NCBI RefSeq assembly: GCF_042477335.2 | Contig: NC_091255.1 | Location: 14,610,501 to 14,674,500 of the forward strand | Reading direction: 5' to 3' | DNA from: Ovis canadensis | Taxonomy: Eukaryota > Chordata > Mammalia > Artiodactyla > Bovidae | DNA length: 64,000 nucleotides | Part shown: in pieces, positions 1-11,144 of the stretch | Layout of the letters: every line of letters begins with the position of its first letter | Position numbering within the stretch: the stretch's first letter is position 1 | Notes under the pieces: generated by a model | What the model saw: only the letters and a program-made list of their open reading frames with translations | Databases searched by the model: none | What the model was told of the DNA's origin: nothing | Position numbers and translations under genes: made by a program

Positions 1-1090
1 GCTTTATTGACTATGCCAAAGCCTTTGACTGTATGGATCACAACAAACTTTGGAAAATTCTGAGAGAGATGGGAATACCAGACCACCTGACCTGCCTCTT
101 GAGAAATCTGTATGCAGGTCAGGAAGCAACAGTTAGAACTGGACATGGAACAACAGACTGGTTCCAAATAGGAAAAGGAGTGCGTCAAGGCTGTATGTTG
201 TCACCCTGCTTATTTAACTTCTATGCAGAGTACATCATGAGAAACGCTGGACTGAAAGATGCACAAGCTGGAATCAAGATTGCTGGGAGAAATATCAATA
301 ACCTCATATATGCAGATGACACTACCCTTATGGCAGAAAGTGAAGAGGAACTAAAAAGCCTCTTGATGAAAGTGAAAGAGGAAAGCGAAAAAGTTGGCTT
401 AAAGCTCAACATTCAGAAAACGAAGATCATGGCATCTGGTCCCATCACTTCATGGGAAATAGATGGGGAAACAGTGGAAACTGTGTCAGACTTTATTTTT
501 CTGGGCTCCAAAATCACTGCAGATGGTGACTGCAGCCATGAAATTAAAAGACGCTTACTCCTTGGAAGAAAAGTTATGACCAACCTAGATAGCATATTGA
601 AAAGCAGAGACATTACTTTGCCGACTAAGGTCCATGTAGTCAAGGCTATGGTTTTTCCAGTGGTCATGTATGGATGTGAGAGTTGGACTGTGAAGAAGGC
701 CGAGTGCCGAAGAATTGATGCTTTTGAACTGTGGTGTTGGAGAAGACTCTTGAGAGTCCCTTGGACTGCAAGGAGATCCAACCAGTCCATTCTGAAGGAG
801 ATCAACCCTGGGATTTCTTTGGAAGGAATGATGCTAAAGCTGAAACTCCAGTACTTTGGCCACCTCATGCGAAGTGTTGACTAATTGGAAAAGACTCTGA
901 TGATGGGAAGGATTGGGGGCAGGAGGAGAAGGGGACGACTGAGGATGAGATGGCTGGATGGCATCACGGACTCGATGAACATGAGTCTGAGTGAACTCCG
1001 GGAGATGGTGATGGACAGGGAGGCCTGGCGTACCACAATTCATGGGATCGCAAAGAGTCGGACACGACTGAGCGACTGAACTGAACTGAT
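1..1090 (+). mobile_element. BovB (RTE) LINE, 3' third, cut by the window start
   Basis: This is the 3' portion of a BovB element, a ruminant RTE-clade non-LTR retrotransposon. It runs from within the reverse transcriptase (FIDYAKAFD box at the first bases) to the element's 3' end, where short CGACTGA/CTGAACTGA repeats are typical of BovB. The upstream part lies outside the window. An antisense L1 piece follows directly at about 1091. Confidence 0.95.
3..1079 (+). pseudogene. BovB reverse transcriptase, C-terminal two-thirds, one premature stop
   Basis: The frame is open from the window edge and encodes the RTE-type reverse transcriptase: FIDYAKAFD, the GVRQGC box, the catalytic YADD box near 308-319 and the [14 protein letters not shown] tail. 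It is interrupted by a TAA at 882-884 where other copies in this window have TCA (serine), so one substitution explains the break. The same frame continues to the natural C-terminus ending SRTRLSD at 1079. This is the best-preserved BovB coding region here. It cannot make a full protein as it stands, and the endonuclease half is not in view. Confidence 0.93.
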
Positions 1091-2011
1091 TTTGCATATG
1101 CCAATGTACATGTTTCAATGCTATTTTTCAAATCATCCATCCCTCCCTTTCCTTTCTCCACTGAGTCCAAAAGTCTGTTCTTTATATCTATGTCTCCTTT
1201 GCTGCCCTGCTTGTAGGATCATTGACATCATGTTTCTAATTTCCATATATATGCATGAATATACAGCATTTGTCTTTCTCTTTCTGACTTACTTCACTCT
1301 ATATAATAGGCTCCAGTTTCACCCACCTCACTAATACTGACTCAAATGCGTTCCTTCTTATTGCTGAGTAATATTCCATTGTGTGTATGTAACACAACTT
1401 CCTTATTCATTCATCTGCTGATGAATGTAGGTTGCTTCCATGTCCTAGCTATTGTAAATAGTGCTGCAGTGAACATTGGGGTACAAATGTCTCTTTCAAT
1501 TCTGATTTCCTCAGGGTGTATGCACAGCAGTAGGATTGCTGGATACTATGTTACTTCTATTCTCAGGTTTTTAAGGAACCTCCACACTGTTCTCCATAAT
1601 GGCTACAGAAGTTTGCGTTCCCACCAACAGTGTAAGAGGGTTCCCTTTTCTCCATACCCTCTCCATCATTGATTGTTTGGTGACTTTTTGATGATGACCA
1701 TTCTGACCAGCATGAGATGATATCTCATTTTTTTTTAAAATTTGCATTTCTCTAATAGAGTGATATTGAGCACCTTTTCATATGTTTATTAGCCATTTGC
1801 ATGCCTTCTTTGGAGAAATGTTGTTTAGTTCTTTGTTCCACTTTTTGTTTGGGTTGTTGGCTTTTCTGGTATTGAGCTGCATGAGCTGCTTGTATATTTT
1901 GGAGATTAATTCTTTGTCAGTTGTTTCGTTTGCTATTATTTTCCCCCATTCTAAGGGCTGTCTTCTAACCTTGCTTAGTTTTCTTCATTGTGAAAAAGCT
2001 TTTAAATTTAA
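1091..2011 (-). mobile_element. L1 LINE, 3' fragment, antisense
   Basis: Read on the minus strand, this holds L1 3' UTR and the last part of ORF2, including the stretch whose complement reads TGCTGAGTAATATTCCATTG and the segment around 1790-1860 that matches ruminant L1 ORF2 elsewhere in the window (45420-45520). It begins where one BovB ends and stops where another begins. It is 5'-truncated, has no poly(A) and is not coding. Confidence 0.85.
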
Positions 2012-2238
2012 TTAGAAAGAGGAGAGTGAAAAAGTTGACTTAAAACTCAACATTCAGAAAACTAAGGTCATGGCATCTGGTCCCATCACTTCATGAAAAA
2101 TAGATGGGGAAAGAGTAGAAGCAGTGTCAGACTTTATTTTTTTGGGCTCCAAAATCACTGCAGATGGTGATTGGAGCCATGAAATTAAAAGATGCTTACT
2201 GCTTGGAAGGAAAGTTATGACCAATCTAGACAGCATAT

Positions 2239-2515
2239 CAGAGAAGGCAATGGCACCCACTCCAGTACTCTTGCCTGGAAAATCCCATGGATGGAAGAGC
2301 CTGCTGGGCTGCAGTCCATGGGGTCGCTGAGAGTCGGACACGACTGAGTGACTTCATTTTCACTTTCATGCATTGGAGAAGGAAATGACCCACTCCAGTG
2401 TTCTTGCCTGGAGAATCCCAGGGATGGGGGAGCCTGGTGGGCTGCCGTCTGTGGGGTTGTACAGAGTCAGACACAACTGAAGCGACTTAGCAGCAGCAGC
2501 AGCAGCAGCAGCAGC
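2239..2515 (+). mobile_element. BOV-A2 SINE with target duplication and AGC tail
   Basis: This dimeric SINE has two Bov-A monomers (starting near 2240 and 2372), each with the 'cactccagt.ttcttgcctgg' body and a BovB-like GACACGACTGA end, and a tail of nine AGC units at 2489-2515. It is flanked by an 11-bp direct repeat, AGACAGCATAT, at 2228-2238 and 2516-2526, which lies within BovB sequence. The insertion point and its order after the BovB are therefore clear. Confidence 0.93.
2489..2515 (+). repeat. (AGC)9 microsatellite in the SINE tail
   Basis: Nine uninterrupted AGC units form the 3' tail of the BOV-A2 SINE. Such tails are a known source of polymorphic microsatellites in cattle-like genomes. 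Length variation between individuals is an inference. Confidence 0.95.
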
Positions 2516-2996
2516 AGACAGCATATTGAAAAGCAGAGACATTACCTTGCCAACAAAGGTCCATTTATTCAAGGCTATGGTTTTTCCAGTGGTCATGTAT
2601 GGATGTGAGAGTTGGACTGTGAAGAAAGCTGAATGCTGAAGAATTGATGCTTTTGAACTGTGGTGTTGGAGAAGACTCTTGAGAATCCCTTGGACTGCAA
2701 GGAGATCCAACCAGTCCATCTAAAGGAGATCAGTCCTGGGTGTTCACTGGAAGGACTGATGCTAAAGCTGAAACTCCAATAATTTGGCCACCTCATGCCA
2801 AGAGCTGACTCATTGGAAAAGACCTTGATCCTGGGAGGCATTGGGGACAGGAGGAGAAGGGGACGACAGAGGATGAGATGGCTGGATGGCATCACCGACT
2901 CGATGCACATGAATTTGGGTAAACTTTGGGAGTTGGTGATGGACAGGGAGGCCTGGTGTTCTGTGATTCATGGTGTCACAAAGAGTCTGACATGAC

Positions 2997-4716
2997 TCTT
3001 TGGAATGTGAATTCAAGTGGGCCTTAGGAAGCATCACTATGAACAGAGCTAGTGGAGGTGATGAAATTCCAGTTGAGCTATTTCAAATCCTGAAAGATGA
3101 TGCTGTGAAAGTGCTGCACTCAATATGCCAGCAAATTTGGAAAACTCAGCAGTGGCCACAGGACTGGAAAAGGTTAGTTTTCACTCCAATCCCAAAGAAA
3201 GGCAGTGCCAAGGAATGTTCAAAGCATTGCACTGTTGCACTCATCTCACATGCTAGCAAAGTAATGCTCAAAATTCTCCCAGCCAGGCTTCAGCAGTACA
3301 TGAACAATGAACTTCAAAATGTACAAGCTGGATGTAGAAAAGACAGAGGAAACAGATCACATTGCCAAGATCCGCTGGATCATAGTTAAAGCAAGAGTTC
3401 CAGGAAAACATCTACTTCTGCTTTACTGATTATGCCAAATCCTTTGACTGTGTGGATCACAACAAACTGTGGAAAATTCATAAAAAGATGGGAATACCAG
3501 AACACCTGACCTGTCTCCTGAGAAATCTGTATGCAGATCAAGAAGCATTAGTTAGAACTGGACATGGAACAACAGACCGTGTCATGTTGGGAAAGGAGTA
3601 CAACAAGGCTTTATATTGTCACCCTGCTTATTTAACTTACATGCAGAGTACATCATGCAAAATGCCAGGCTGGATGAAGCACAAGCTGGAATCAAGATTG
3701 CCAGGAGAAGTATCAATAACCTCAGGTACACAGATGACACCACCCTTATGACAGAAAGTGAAGAAGAACGACAGAGCCTCTTGATGAAAGTGAAAGAGGA
3801 GAGTAAAAATGTAGGTAAAACTCAACATTCAAAAAACTATGATCATGGCATTCGGTCCCATCACTTCATGGCAAATAGATTGGGAAACAATGGAAACAGT
3901 GAGAGGTTTATTTGAGGGGAGGCTCCAAAATCACTGCAGATAGTGACTTCAGCTGTGAAATTAAAGGACGCACGCTCCTTGGTGAAAAAGCTATGACCAA
4001 TCTAGACAGCATATTAAAGAGCAGAAACTTTACTTTGCCGACAAAGATCTGTTTAGTCAAAACTATGGTTTTTTCAGTAATCATGTACGTATGTGAGAGT
4101 TGGACTATAAAAAAGCTAAGCGCCAAAGAACTGATGCTTGTGCACTGTGGTGTTGGAGAAGACTCTTGAGAGTCCCTTGGGCTGCAAGGAGATCAAAGCA
4201 GTCAATTCTAAAGGAAATCAGTCCGGAATATTCATTGGAAGGACTGCTTCTGAACCTGATACTCCAATACTTTGGCCACCTGATGCAAAGAACTGACTCA
4301 TTTGAAAAGACCCTGACTCTGGGAAAGATTGAGGGCAGGAGATGAAGGGGATGACAGAGGATAAGATATTTGTATGGCATCACGGACTCCATAAAATGAA
4401 ATGAAGTAAAAGTCACTCACTTGTGTCTGATTCTTTGTGACTGCATGGACTATACAGTCCGTGGAATTCTCCTAGCCAGAATAGTATAGTGGGTATCCTT
4501 TCACTTCTCCAGGGGATCTTCCCATCCCAAGAATCGAACCCAGGTCTCCTACACTGCAGGCAGATTCTTTACCAGCTGAGCCACTAGGGAAGCACTGACT
4601 CAATGGACATGAGCTTGAGCAAGACACAGGAGTTGGTGATGGACAGGGAAGCCTGGCGTTCTGCAGTCCATGGGCTCACAAAGAGACAGACACGACCCAG
4701 TGACAGAACTGAACTG
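2997..4716 (+). mobile_element. BovB LINE, internal start to 3' end, split by an antisense SINE
   Basis: BovB sequence begins in the connector before the reverse transcriptase (TGGAATGTGAATTCAAGTGG) and reaches a BovB 3' end near 4716. It covers the RT fingers, RT palm and C-terminus, but with many indels: YADD has become YTDD near 3730, and there are stops at about 3387 and 3913. A Bov-tA SINE on the minus strand interrupts it at 4391-4593. It is older than the copy at the window start. Confidence 0.9.
4391..4593 (-). mobile_element. Bov-tA SINE, antisense, inside BovB
   Basis: The minus strand begins with a tRNA-derived head (complement of GAGCCACTAGGGAAGC at the right end, A/B-box-like part) followed by the Bov-A body. 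Imperfect flanking repeats ACGGACTCC (4382-4390) and ACTGACTCA (4594-4602) are probably its target duplication within the BovB 3' end. Confidence 0.88.
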
Positions 4717-5119
4717 ATCCCTGCTTGAGGACAGCTTCTTCCTTCTTAAGACCCTTCTGACTAATCCTGTCATCTTAAAATTTATATTATGTCAGTGGGT
4801 CTGGTAAGATCTTTGTATTGCTAGTTCTAATCCTGTTATCTTAAAATGTAAATTGTGGAAGTCTGGCAAGACCTTTACAAACTTGAGACATTCTTTTGAT
4901 TTATTGTAGTAACCACTTGAAAAAGTAAACAGCTCCCTTGCAAAGAGTAGTGAGTGGGGCATTCTCTGTCTGCCGTCTGATGTCTATGTCAGAGGCTTTC
5001 TTTGTTTCTTTTTAATCTTTGATAAAACTCTGCTACACAAAACTCTTGAGTGATCAAGCCTGATCCCTGGTCATGAAGCTAAATCTTTGGAGATCGTGAT
5101 CACAATCGCCATCGTTCAC
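4717..5119 (+). mobile_element. Probable endogenous-retrovirus LTR, 5'-truncated
   Basis: This non-coding segment has two imperfect internal repeats (AATCCTGTCATCTTAAAAT near 4762 and AATCCTGTTATCTTAAAAT near 4831) followed by a GATAAAACTCTGCTACAC block and a pyrimidine-poor tail, a layout like the U3-R-U5 of ruminant class II LTRs. No opposing LTR, clear primer-binding site or gag/pol frame was seen, so the assignment rests on resemblance only. Confidence 0.5.
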
Positions 5120-6092
5120 CATAACCTATCAGTATGGCTTTGGGCATCCTGTCTTCTTAAGTTCAGGGTTGTGTTCCTATTTTGCTGGATTATTAGGTTG
5201 TGGTGTCTTGCACTGGAACTTGCTCACTCTTGGGTGGAGCTTGGTCTCATTGTAAGTATGGAGGCTTTTGGGTGGGCTCTTATCTATTAATGTTCCATGG
5301 GATCAGGAGTTCTATGATGGTCCAGACTTCTAGAGTTGAGCCTTCTGCCTCTGGGTTTTGGTCCCCTTCTTACAGTAACATCAAGACTTCTCTGTCCACA
5401 CAGCACAGAAGACAAAACCTCTAGGTTAATGGTGAAACAACTCTCTGCAGTCAGGAACACCCAAAGAGATTCACAGAGTTCTATAGAAAAGAGAAAAGGG
5501 AGGAAGGAAATAGAGGTAACTGGGAGGAGAGAAGGGAGAGTTAAAAGGGAAGAGAGCAATCAAAGCAGTAATCAAATTCCTAAGTGAAAATGGATACTAA
5601 AAATTAGACTCTTAAAGGTACAAAATTAATAACAAATACCAAAAATAAAAAAATAAAAACCTGTAGTAGAGATTAGACTCTCAACATCACAATAAAAAAG
5701 AAAAACAAAATCAAACACAAAAATGAAAAAAAAAAAAACATTGTGGAGTCAGTTCAGTGCCAGATAATTCCTTTTTCTGGCTTGTACTTGTTATCAAAGT
5801 CTACAATTGCCCCTCAAGTGCACAGTTTCAGCTAAACTGTAGGATTTTAATATGTTGGATCTGCCACTTCCAGGGTGGTTTCCCATTCTTTTCTTTGCTT
5901 AGGTTGGCCCCCTCTGTTTGCAAGTCTTTTCAGTGTCGAATCTCTACCTTGACATGGGCGGGGTGAAAGTGGCCACTTATTCAAGCTCACTTGCTCAGTG
6001 GTGCTGTGGAGAAGGGACACTGCAAACAAACACCGCTGGCATGTGTGGGGAGTGCTTGCAGTGGATCGACACACAGGTGTTGCCACAGCCCT
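5120..6092. mobile_element. Unassigned interspersed unit, left part
   Basis: This non-coding stretch holds a G/T-rich portion, a purine-rich portion (5460-5560) and an A-rich portion (5580-5745). Its context suggests it is continuous with 7417-8450 across the BovB insertion. I suspect a non-autonomous retroelement internal region linked to the LTR-like block just upstream, but I recognise no domain and cannot name the family. Confidence 0.4.
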
Positions 6093-7416
6093 AGGCTCTA
6101 TATTGTCACCATACTTATTTAACTTTTACGCTGAGAACATCATGCAAAATGCTGGGCTGGATGAAGCACAAGCTGGAATCAAGACTGCAGGGAGAAATAT
6201 CAATAACCTCAGATATGCAGATGACACCACCCTAATGGCAGGAAGATATGAGAGTTGGACCATGATGAAGGCTGAGTGTTAAAGAATTGATGCTTTTGAA
6301 CTGTGGTTTTGGAGAAGACTCTTGAGAGTCTCTTGGACTGCAAGGATGTTAATCCAGTCAGTCCTAAATGAAATCAAACCTGAATATTCTTTGGGAGAAT
6401 TGATGCTGAAGCTCCAATACTTTGGCCACCTGATGCTAGGAGCCAATTCATTGGAAAAGACCTTGATGCTGGGAAAGATTGAAGGCAGGAGGAGAAGGGG
6501 ATGAGAAAGGATGTGATGGTTGGATGGCATCACCAACTCAATGGACATGAGTTTGAGCAAGTTCTGGGAAATGATGAAGGACTAGGAAGTGTGTGTTGCA
6601 GGCCATGGGGTCACAAAGATTCAGACACAATGGAGAAACTGAACAACAAATGGCAGAAAGCAAAGAAGAACTAAAGAGCCTGTTAATGAAAGTGAAAGAA
6701 GAAGGTGAAAAAGTTGGCTTGGAACTTAATATTAAAAAAACGTAGATCATGGCATCTGGTCCCATCACTTCCTGGCAAATAGATGGAGAAACAATGGAAA
6801 CTGTCTGACAAACTTTATTTTCTTGGGCTCCAAGATCACTGCAGATGGTGACTTCAGCCATGAAATTAAAAGACACTTGCTCTTTGGAAGAAAAGCTATA
6901 ACAAATCTAGACAGCATATTAAAAATCAGAGACATCACTTTGCTGACAAAGGTCCGTGTAGTCAAAGCTATGGTTTTTCCAGTAGTCATGTATGGATGTG
7001 AGAGTTGGATCTTAATGAAGGCTGAGTGCTGAAAAACTGTTGCTTTTGAACTGTGTGTTAGAGAAGACTCTTGGGAGTTCCTTAGACAGCAAAGAGGTAC
7101 AACTAGTCCATCCTAAAGGAGATCAGTCCTGAATATTCATTGGAAGGACTGATGCTGATTCTGAATCTCCAATACTCTGGCCACCTGATGCAGAGAGCCG
7201 ACTCATTTGAACAGACTTTGATGCTGGAAAAGAGTGAGGGCAGGAGGAGAAGGGGACGACAGAGGATGAGATGGTTGGATGGCATCACCCACTCAATGGA
7301 CGTGTGTTTGAACAAGCTCTGGGAGATGGTGAAGGACAGGGAAACCTGGCGAGCTGCTGTCCATGGGGTCTCAAAGAGTCAAACATACCTGAGTGACTGA
7401 ACAGCAACAGCAGCAA
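6093..7416 (+). mobile_element. BovB LINE, 5'-truncated, itself split by a second BovB
   Basis: The host copy occupies 6093-6241 and 6649-7416. It starts at the ATATTGTCACC box just before YADD, which is intact at 6213-6224, and ends with a BovB tail merging into CAGCAACAGCAGCA. It is interrupted by an inner BovB (6242-6648). Stops and indels are present throughout (for example TAG at about 6744 and TGA at about 7029). Confidence 0.88.
6242..6648 (+). mobile_element. Short BovB inserted in BovB, 8-bp target duplication
   Basis: This 407-bp, 5'-truncated BovB starts at the GAGAGTTGGAC segment and ends at a 3' tail (GAGAAACTGAACAAC). The host BovB reading breaks at AATGGCAG (6234-6241) and resumes at exactly the same point with AATGGCAG (6649-6656). 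That is what an insertion with an 8-bp target duplication would leave. Confidence 0.8.
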
Positions 7417-8450
7417 GGGGCCATGCACTTCTCACTTCCAAGCTGTTCAGGTTCCTGTTGTCTCCACGAGGGTACAGCCCCGGGTGAGCCATGCATCTCA
7501 TGCACTTCCCAGGGCAAGCCCCTCAGGCTCTCAGGTGGGCTGCAAGCTCACAGTCCCAGTGGGCTATGTGTCTCATAGGGGAGCTGGCTTCAGTTTGTGA
7601 CACTCCCAGCAGATACAAACCATCCAGGATCCCAGGAAGATGCAGTTAGCGACTGCCAGTCTCCTCACAGCTTGGTGGGAGAGGTGGTCTCTGTGGCCAA
7701 GATTACTGTGGCCCCTGGCTGTCAATCTCGTGCCTCTCTGCCTCTGGGGAGGGCCATAAAGAGTAGCTGGCTTGCTCTCCGTTTGTACTCACTAGGCACA
7801 CCAGGGTCACAGTGTGGCGTTAGACCCATCCTGTGGGAAAGGCCCTGTGTTTTTCTTTGTCTCTCTGATGTTCCCACAGTTTGGGTTGCTACATTACATT
7901 AGTCCCCTCAGAGTCTTCATAGGGCATTCAACCCCGATCCTTACCCTAAAAGGACCAATGCAGCCCATTGCCTTTACCCCCATCAGCTGCTGGCAGATGC
8001 AACCGTGTGAGCCCCTTCCCACTGGGCATTGCCATTCATAGGAATTCTGTGCTCATTTCTTTCTTTCTTTTGTTTTTTAGTTACTCTGTCTTCTGAGATT
8101 TCAAAGCTCCGCACTGACCAGGCCGCTGAGAGGGCTTCCTATTGTGGAAACTTCTTTCACGACTGCGTCCCCACAATGGGGCTCTGTCCCTAAATCCTTT
8201 GACTCTCTTTTTGTCTTTATATTTTGTTCTACCTCATTTCAAAGAGATTGGTTTGCTTTTCTGGGTATCCGGGGTCCTCCCCCAGTGTTTGGAAGTTGTT
8301 TTGTGGAAATTGCTCCACATGTAGATGATCTTTTGGTGTATTTGTGGGGAAGGAAGTGGTCTTCCAGGCCTATTCCTCCACCATCTGGGGATGCCTCCCC
8401 CACCGCTGCACTTTTAACTGCTGCACTTCATTCCTTTGTAGGTATGTTCC
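7417..8450. mobile_element. Unassigned interspersed unit, right part
   Basis: This GC-richer, non-coding sequence follows the BovB insertion and probably continues the unit at 5120-6092. A pyrimidine tract (8056-8090) and a C-rich block near 8370-8405 are visible. The two longer open frames (7597-7902 and 8144-8497) show no recognisable domain, and I do not regard them as genes. Confidence 0.35.
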
Positions 8451-8510
8451 ATAATTTGTTTAATCAATCTCCTCATATGCCCACAACAGGAGATTGATTA
8501 AACAAATTAT
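8451..8510. repeat. Perfect 23-bp inverted repeat (hairpin)
   Basis: The arms 8451-8473 and 8488-8510 are exact reverse complements, separated by 14 nt. The right arm also starts the 44-bp direct repeat that follows. No terminator or tRNA role is implied. In a vertebrate genome this is a local palindrome of unknown origin, possibly the edge of the preceding repeat unit. Confidence 0.95.
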
Positions 8511-8592
8511 ATACACATATATATACAAAAGCATTATTGCTTTTGATTGACTAAACAAATTATATGTGCATATATATACAAAAGCATTATTG
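8496..8592 (+). repeat. 44-bp direct repeat, two copies
   Basis: The segments 8496-8539 and 8549-8592 share the pattern GA(T/C)TAAACAAATTATAT, then a TATATATACAAAAGCATTATTG end, with about three differences. The period is 53 bp. It overlaps the palindrome's right arm and is followed by a TA tract. Confidence 0.92.
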
Positions 8593-8597
8593 AAGAA

Positions 8598-8623
8598 ATA
8601 TATATATATATATATATATATAT
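8598..8623. repeat. (TA)n microsatellite
   Basis: A run of about 13 alternating TA units follows the 44-bp direct repeat. It is a low-complexity tract. Confidence 0.95.
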
Positions 8624-9130
8624 CTGAGCCCTCATTAAATATTTTCTGCCCATCAGTTCCTAAAAATCGGATTTCTTATGCATTTTAAACTGTTGAAAAA
8701 ACGGACAAAAATACACAGAATGTCAAACGTTGGAATGGGAGGGCAAAAACCACTGAAGGTGGGAAAAGTCACATAAATAAATATGTGGAGGAGCATAAGT
8801 CACATTCCTTTGTTTCTTCAAAGATGTTTCAGAATTTTGACCCTTTGTGTGAGCTCAAACGACAAATTCCAGCTCCTGCCAAGTGAGCACAAGCTATTTG
8901 TTAGTCTCTCTTTATCCTCCTCCTGTCCTTCCAGTGATGAAGTCTCCAGAGGTTAAACACTCTCATTAGTAATCTCACCAGTAGAACCCCTGAAAATCAA
9001 TGTTTGCTGCCCTTTGGTTTTTAATCTCAATGGCTCTTCATCACACACAGGCCCTTCACTGTGCTATTCACAGTTTGATGAATCCAAAAGCGTGATTCAA
9101 CTGTGATCAAAGAAAATAAATTTTCCACTA

Positions 9131-9133
<3 letters not shown>
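8624..9133. other. Apparently single-copy non-coding DNA
   Basis: No repeat family, RNA gene or coding signal was recognised here. Confidence 0.5.
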
Positions 9134-9175
<42 letters not shown>

Positions 9176-9194
9176 TACACACACACACACACAC
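9134..9194. repeat. (CA)n microsatellite with one interruption
   Basis: About 19 CA units are followed by AGATA and then nine more CA units. It is a typical mammalian dinucleotide microsatellite. Reading frames across it are artefacts. Confidence 0.97.
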
Positions 9195-11003
9195 TAACCC
9201 TCTCCATCGGCAACTGAAACTTAACATGGAATGATCATGATATGAGACTTTCGTAAAGACCTATCCTCATGCCTTCAGTTTTATTAAGGGCACAAATGTG
9301 CAGTCACATTTAACAGTGTTTACTTGGAGGCATGGAATGTTTACCCTTGGAAACATATCATGCATCTCTCACCTTACTGTGAACAAAAGGGCATTGTAAC
9401 TTCATGTAGTCTGGCTGCTTGCTTGAATTTAGTTCTGCACTCAAATAAAAAAAGAATGTTTGAGTATCAGTCATCTTGGAATCCAAGGAACTTATTCATA
9501 GAGCTTCACAAATGATTAATATCACTGCAAAAAGAGAGTGAGGGCTGTGTGTGTGTAGTTCAGAGAACCATTGGCTGCCTCTCCTGAGTAACTTATACAA
9601 GATCAATATTTATCAATGTAAGCCATGAATTGTGGCACACCGTAAGAGAGCCAAATACTTCATTTTCTGTCCCTTCGCCCCTGGAAGGAGCACAGCAGAG
9701 TGATATGTCAGCACAAAGGCCACTTAAAGTGGTTGTCGCTCAGTTTCTGTTGCCTTGACTGAAACTGCAAATTGCTGTCATGGATGATACTCATGACTAA
9801 GGCATAGTAGATATTAAAAATGTATCTGTTGAGTAAATAAGTGAAGAGGAAATAAGCAAACATTGTTGTCACCATTCACAAAGAGAAAAGAGGACTGTCC
9901 ACTGAATGTATTCTTTTAAGACAGAACACCTGCTAGACCTTATGCACTGAATGAGGACACCTCTGTCACCTGGAATAACCTACTAGCCGCATGTGTAAAT
10001 AATTAAAATACATAATAATGAAAATCTCTGTATTCTTGACTAAAGGTTAAAAAAAGTGTTCTGGAGATCCAGAGGAAGGATCAACTAATTCTGCTCAGAG
10101 AAGTTTAGGAAAGATTAAGAGTCTGTAGGAGTTTAACAGGCTTGTGGTGAATGGGGAAGGGAATTTTAGGAAGAAGTAATGGCATGAACAAAAGAAACAT
10201 AAAAAGACCTTCAGATTGTATAAATGGCACATGTTGCCATAAATGATTAGACAACTTGTGCCAGTAATGACAAGTAAGTCTGATCTTTTCCATTAGAATT
10301 GGATTGTATTAGGCCTTATGCACTCAACGGGTGAGATGCAACCTTTTGTAAGTAAGAGAAGATCATCACAGACATTTAAACATGGAAGTGGCATGATCAC
10401 ATTTCCTGTAGTGATGCATCTTTGGGGCAAGGGGACAAGCACATTCTTGTGAGTAGGGTGTAGATGAAGCATGAACTCTCAAGCAGGGCATGTACAAAGA
10501 GCAAGAAAACAGCCATCTTGAGTGGCCTGGACATACACTCCACCACTACATACTCTGCAGGACTCTTGCAATCAAGTCTAGTACTGTCTCTATGGAATGC
10601 TGCTTTGAGAAAGGCTTCAGTATTTCACCTGGACTCAGGAGGAAAGTCTCCCATAGGAAAGAAGCAATGGTTATCATCCATGTAAGAAAGGAAAGGAAAG
10701 GAGGCACCTGGCATAAGCTAAGCATTTGCCATCCCTGAATTAGCAGAATGTTGGAAAACCTTGGTGAGAAATCATTGCCATATGTCCTAACTCATGTCAA
10801 TCTCAATGTGTAAGTGGGATTACACATTGTGAAGGGAGCGTATTTAAATATTTTATACTAATACTAAAATATATTAAAATGTGATTGAAATTTTTATATG
10901 TTCTGTATATACTCCTGCATATAGAGTACTTCATGAATCACGTGAGATTTAACACACAAAAAATAGAGGATTACTTTATAGTTTGTAGTTTAAGGTAAGA
11001 TCC
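9195..11003. other. Mostly single-copy non-coding DNA
   Basis: No gene was recognised. The part from about 10060 to 10440 resembles old mammalian interspersed repeats of unclear family ('ggcatgaacaaaagaaacat', 'catgatcacatttcctg'), but I could not assign it. The rest appears unique and has no long open frames. Confidence 0.45.
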
Positions 11004-11144
11004 TGGGGGATTTCCCCTGATGATCTAGTGGTTAAGAATCCATGCTTCCAAGAAAAGAGGTATCTTACTGGGGTACCAGTCTCTCTGGTCAATGAAATAA
11101 GATCCCACATGACATGAGGTGTGGCAAAGAAAAGAAAAAAAAAT
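11004..11144 (+). mobile_element. CHR-type SINE (whale/hippo/ruminant tRNA-derived)
   Basis: The head (TGATGATCTAGTGGTTAAGAATC) matches the tRNA-derived promoter of CHR SINEs. It is followed by the AAATAAGATCCCACATG body and an AAAAGAAAAAAAAA tail near 11130-11143. The middle has diverged, so this is an old copy. Confidence 0.78.

Larger units (their letters stand above)
2012..2996 (+). mobile_element. BovB LINE, 5'-truncated, split by a BOV-A2 SINE
   Basis: BovB sequence starts in the middle of the reverse transcriptase coding region (GAGAGTGAAAAAGTTG) and runs to the 3' end. It is split at 2239-2515 by a BOV-A2 SINE. Several indels and stops (for example TGA at about 2637) make it non-coding. 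A different internal BovB segment starts directly after it. Confidence 0.9.

Noticed and set aside
413..868. 151-residue open frame on the minus strand, recurring at 20971-21492 and elsewhere
   Set aside because: It is the antisense shadow of the BovB reverse transcriptase. It recurs wherever BovB does and reflects the codon use of the sense frame.
2489..2515. Short regular repeats as a possible CRISPR array (also 46481-46537 and 27996-28077)
   Set aside because: The units are directly tandem with no spacers, and the genome is a vertebrate's.
7597..7902. 101-residue open frame in GC-richer DNA
   Set aside because: It lies in the unassigned repeat unit. No domain was recognised and there is no sign of exon structure.
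9027..9227. 66-residue open frame on the minus strand rich in Val/Cys
   Set aside because: It is a translation of the CA microsatellite, not a gene.
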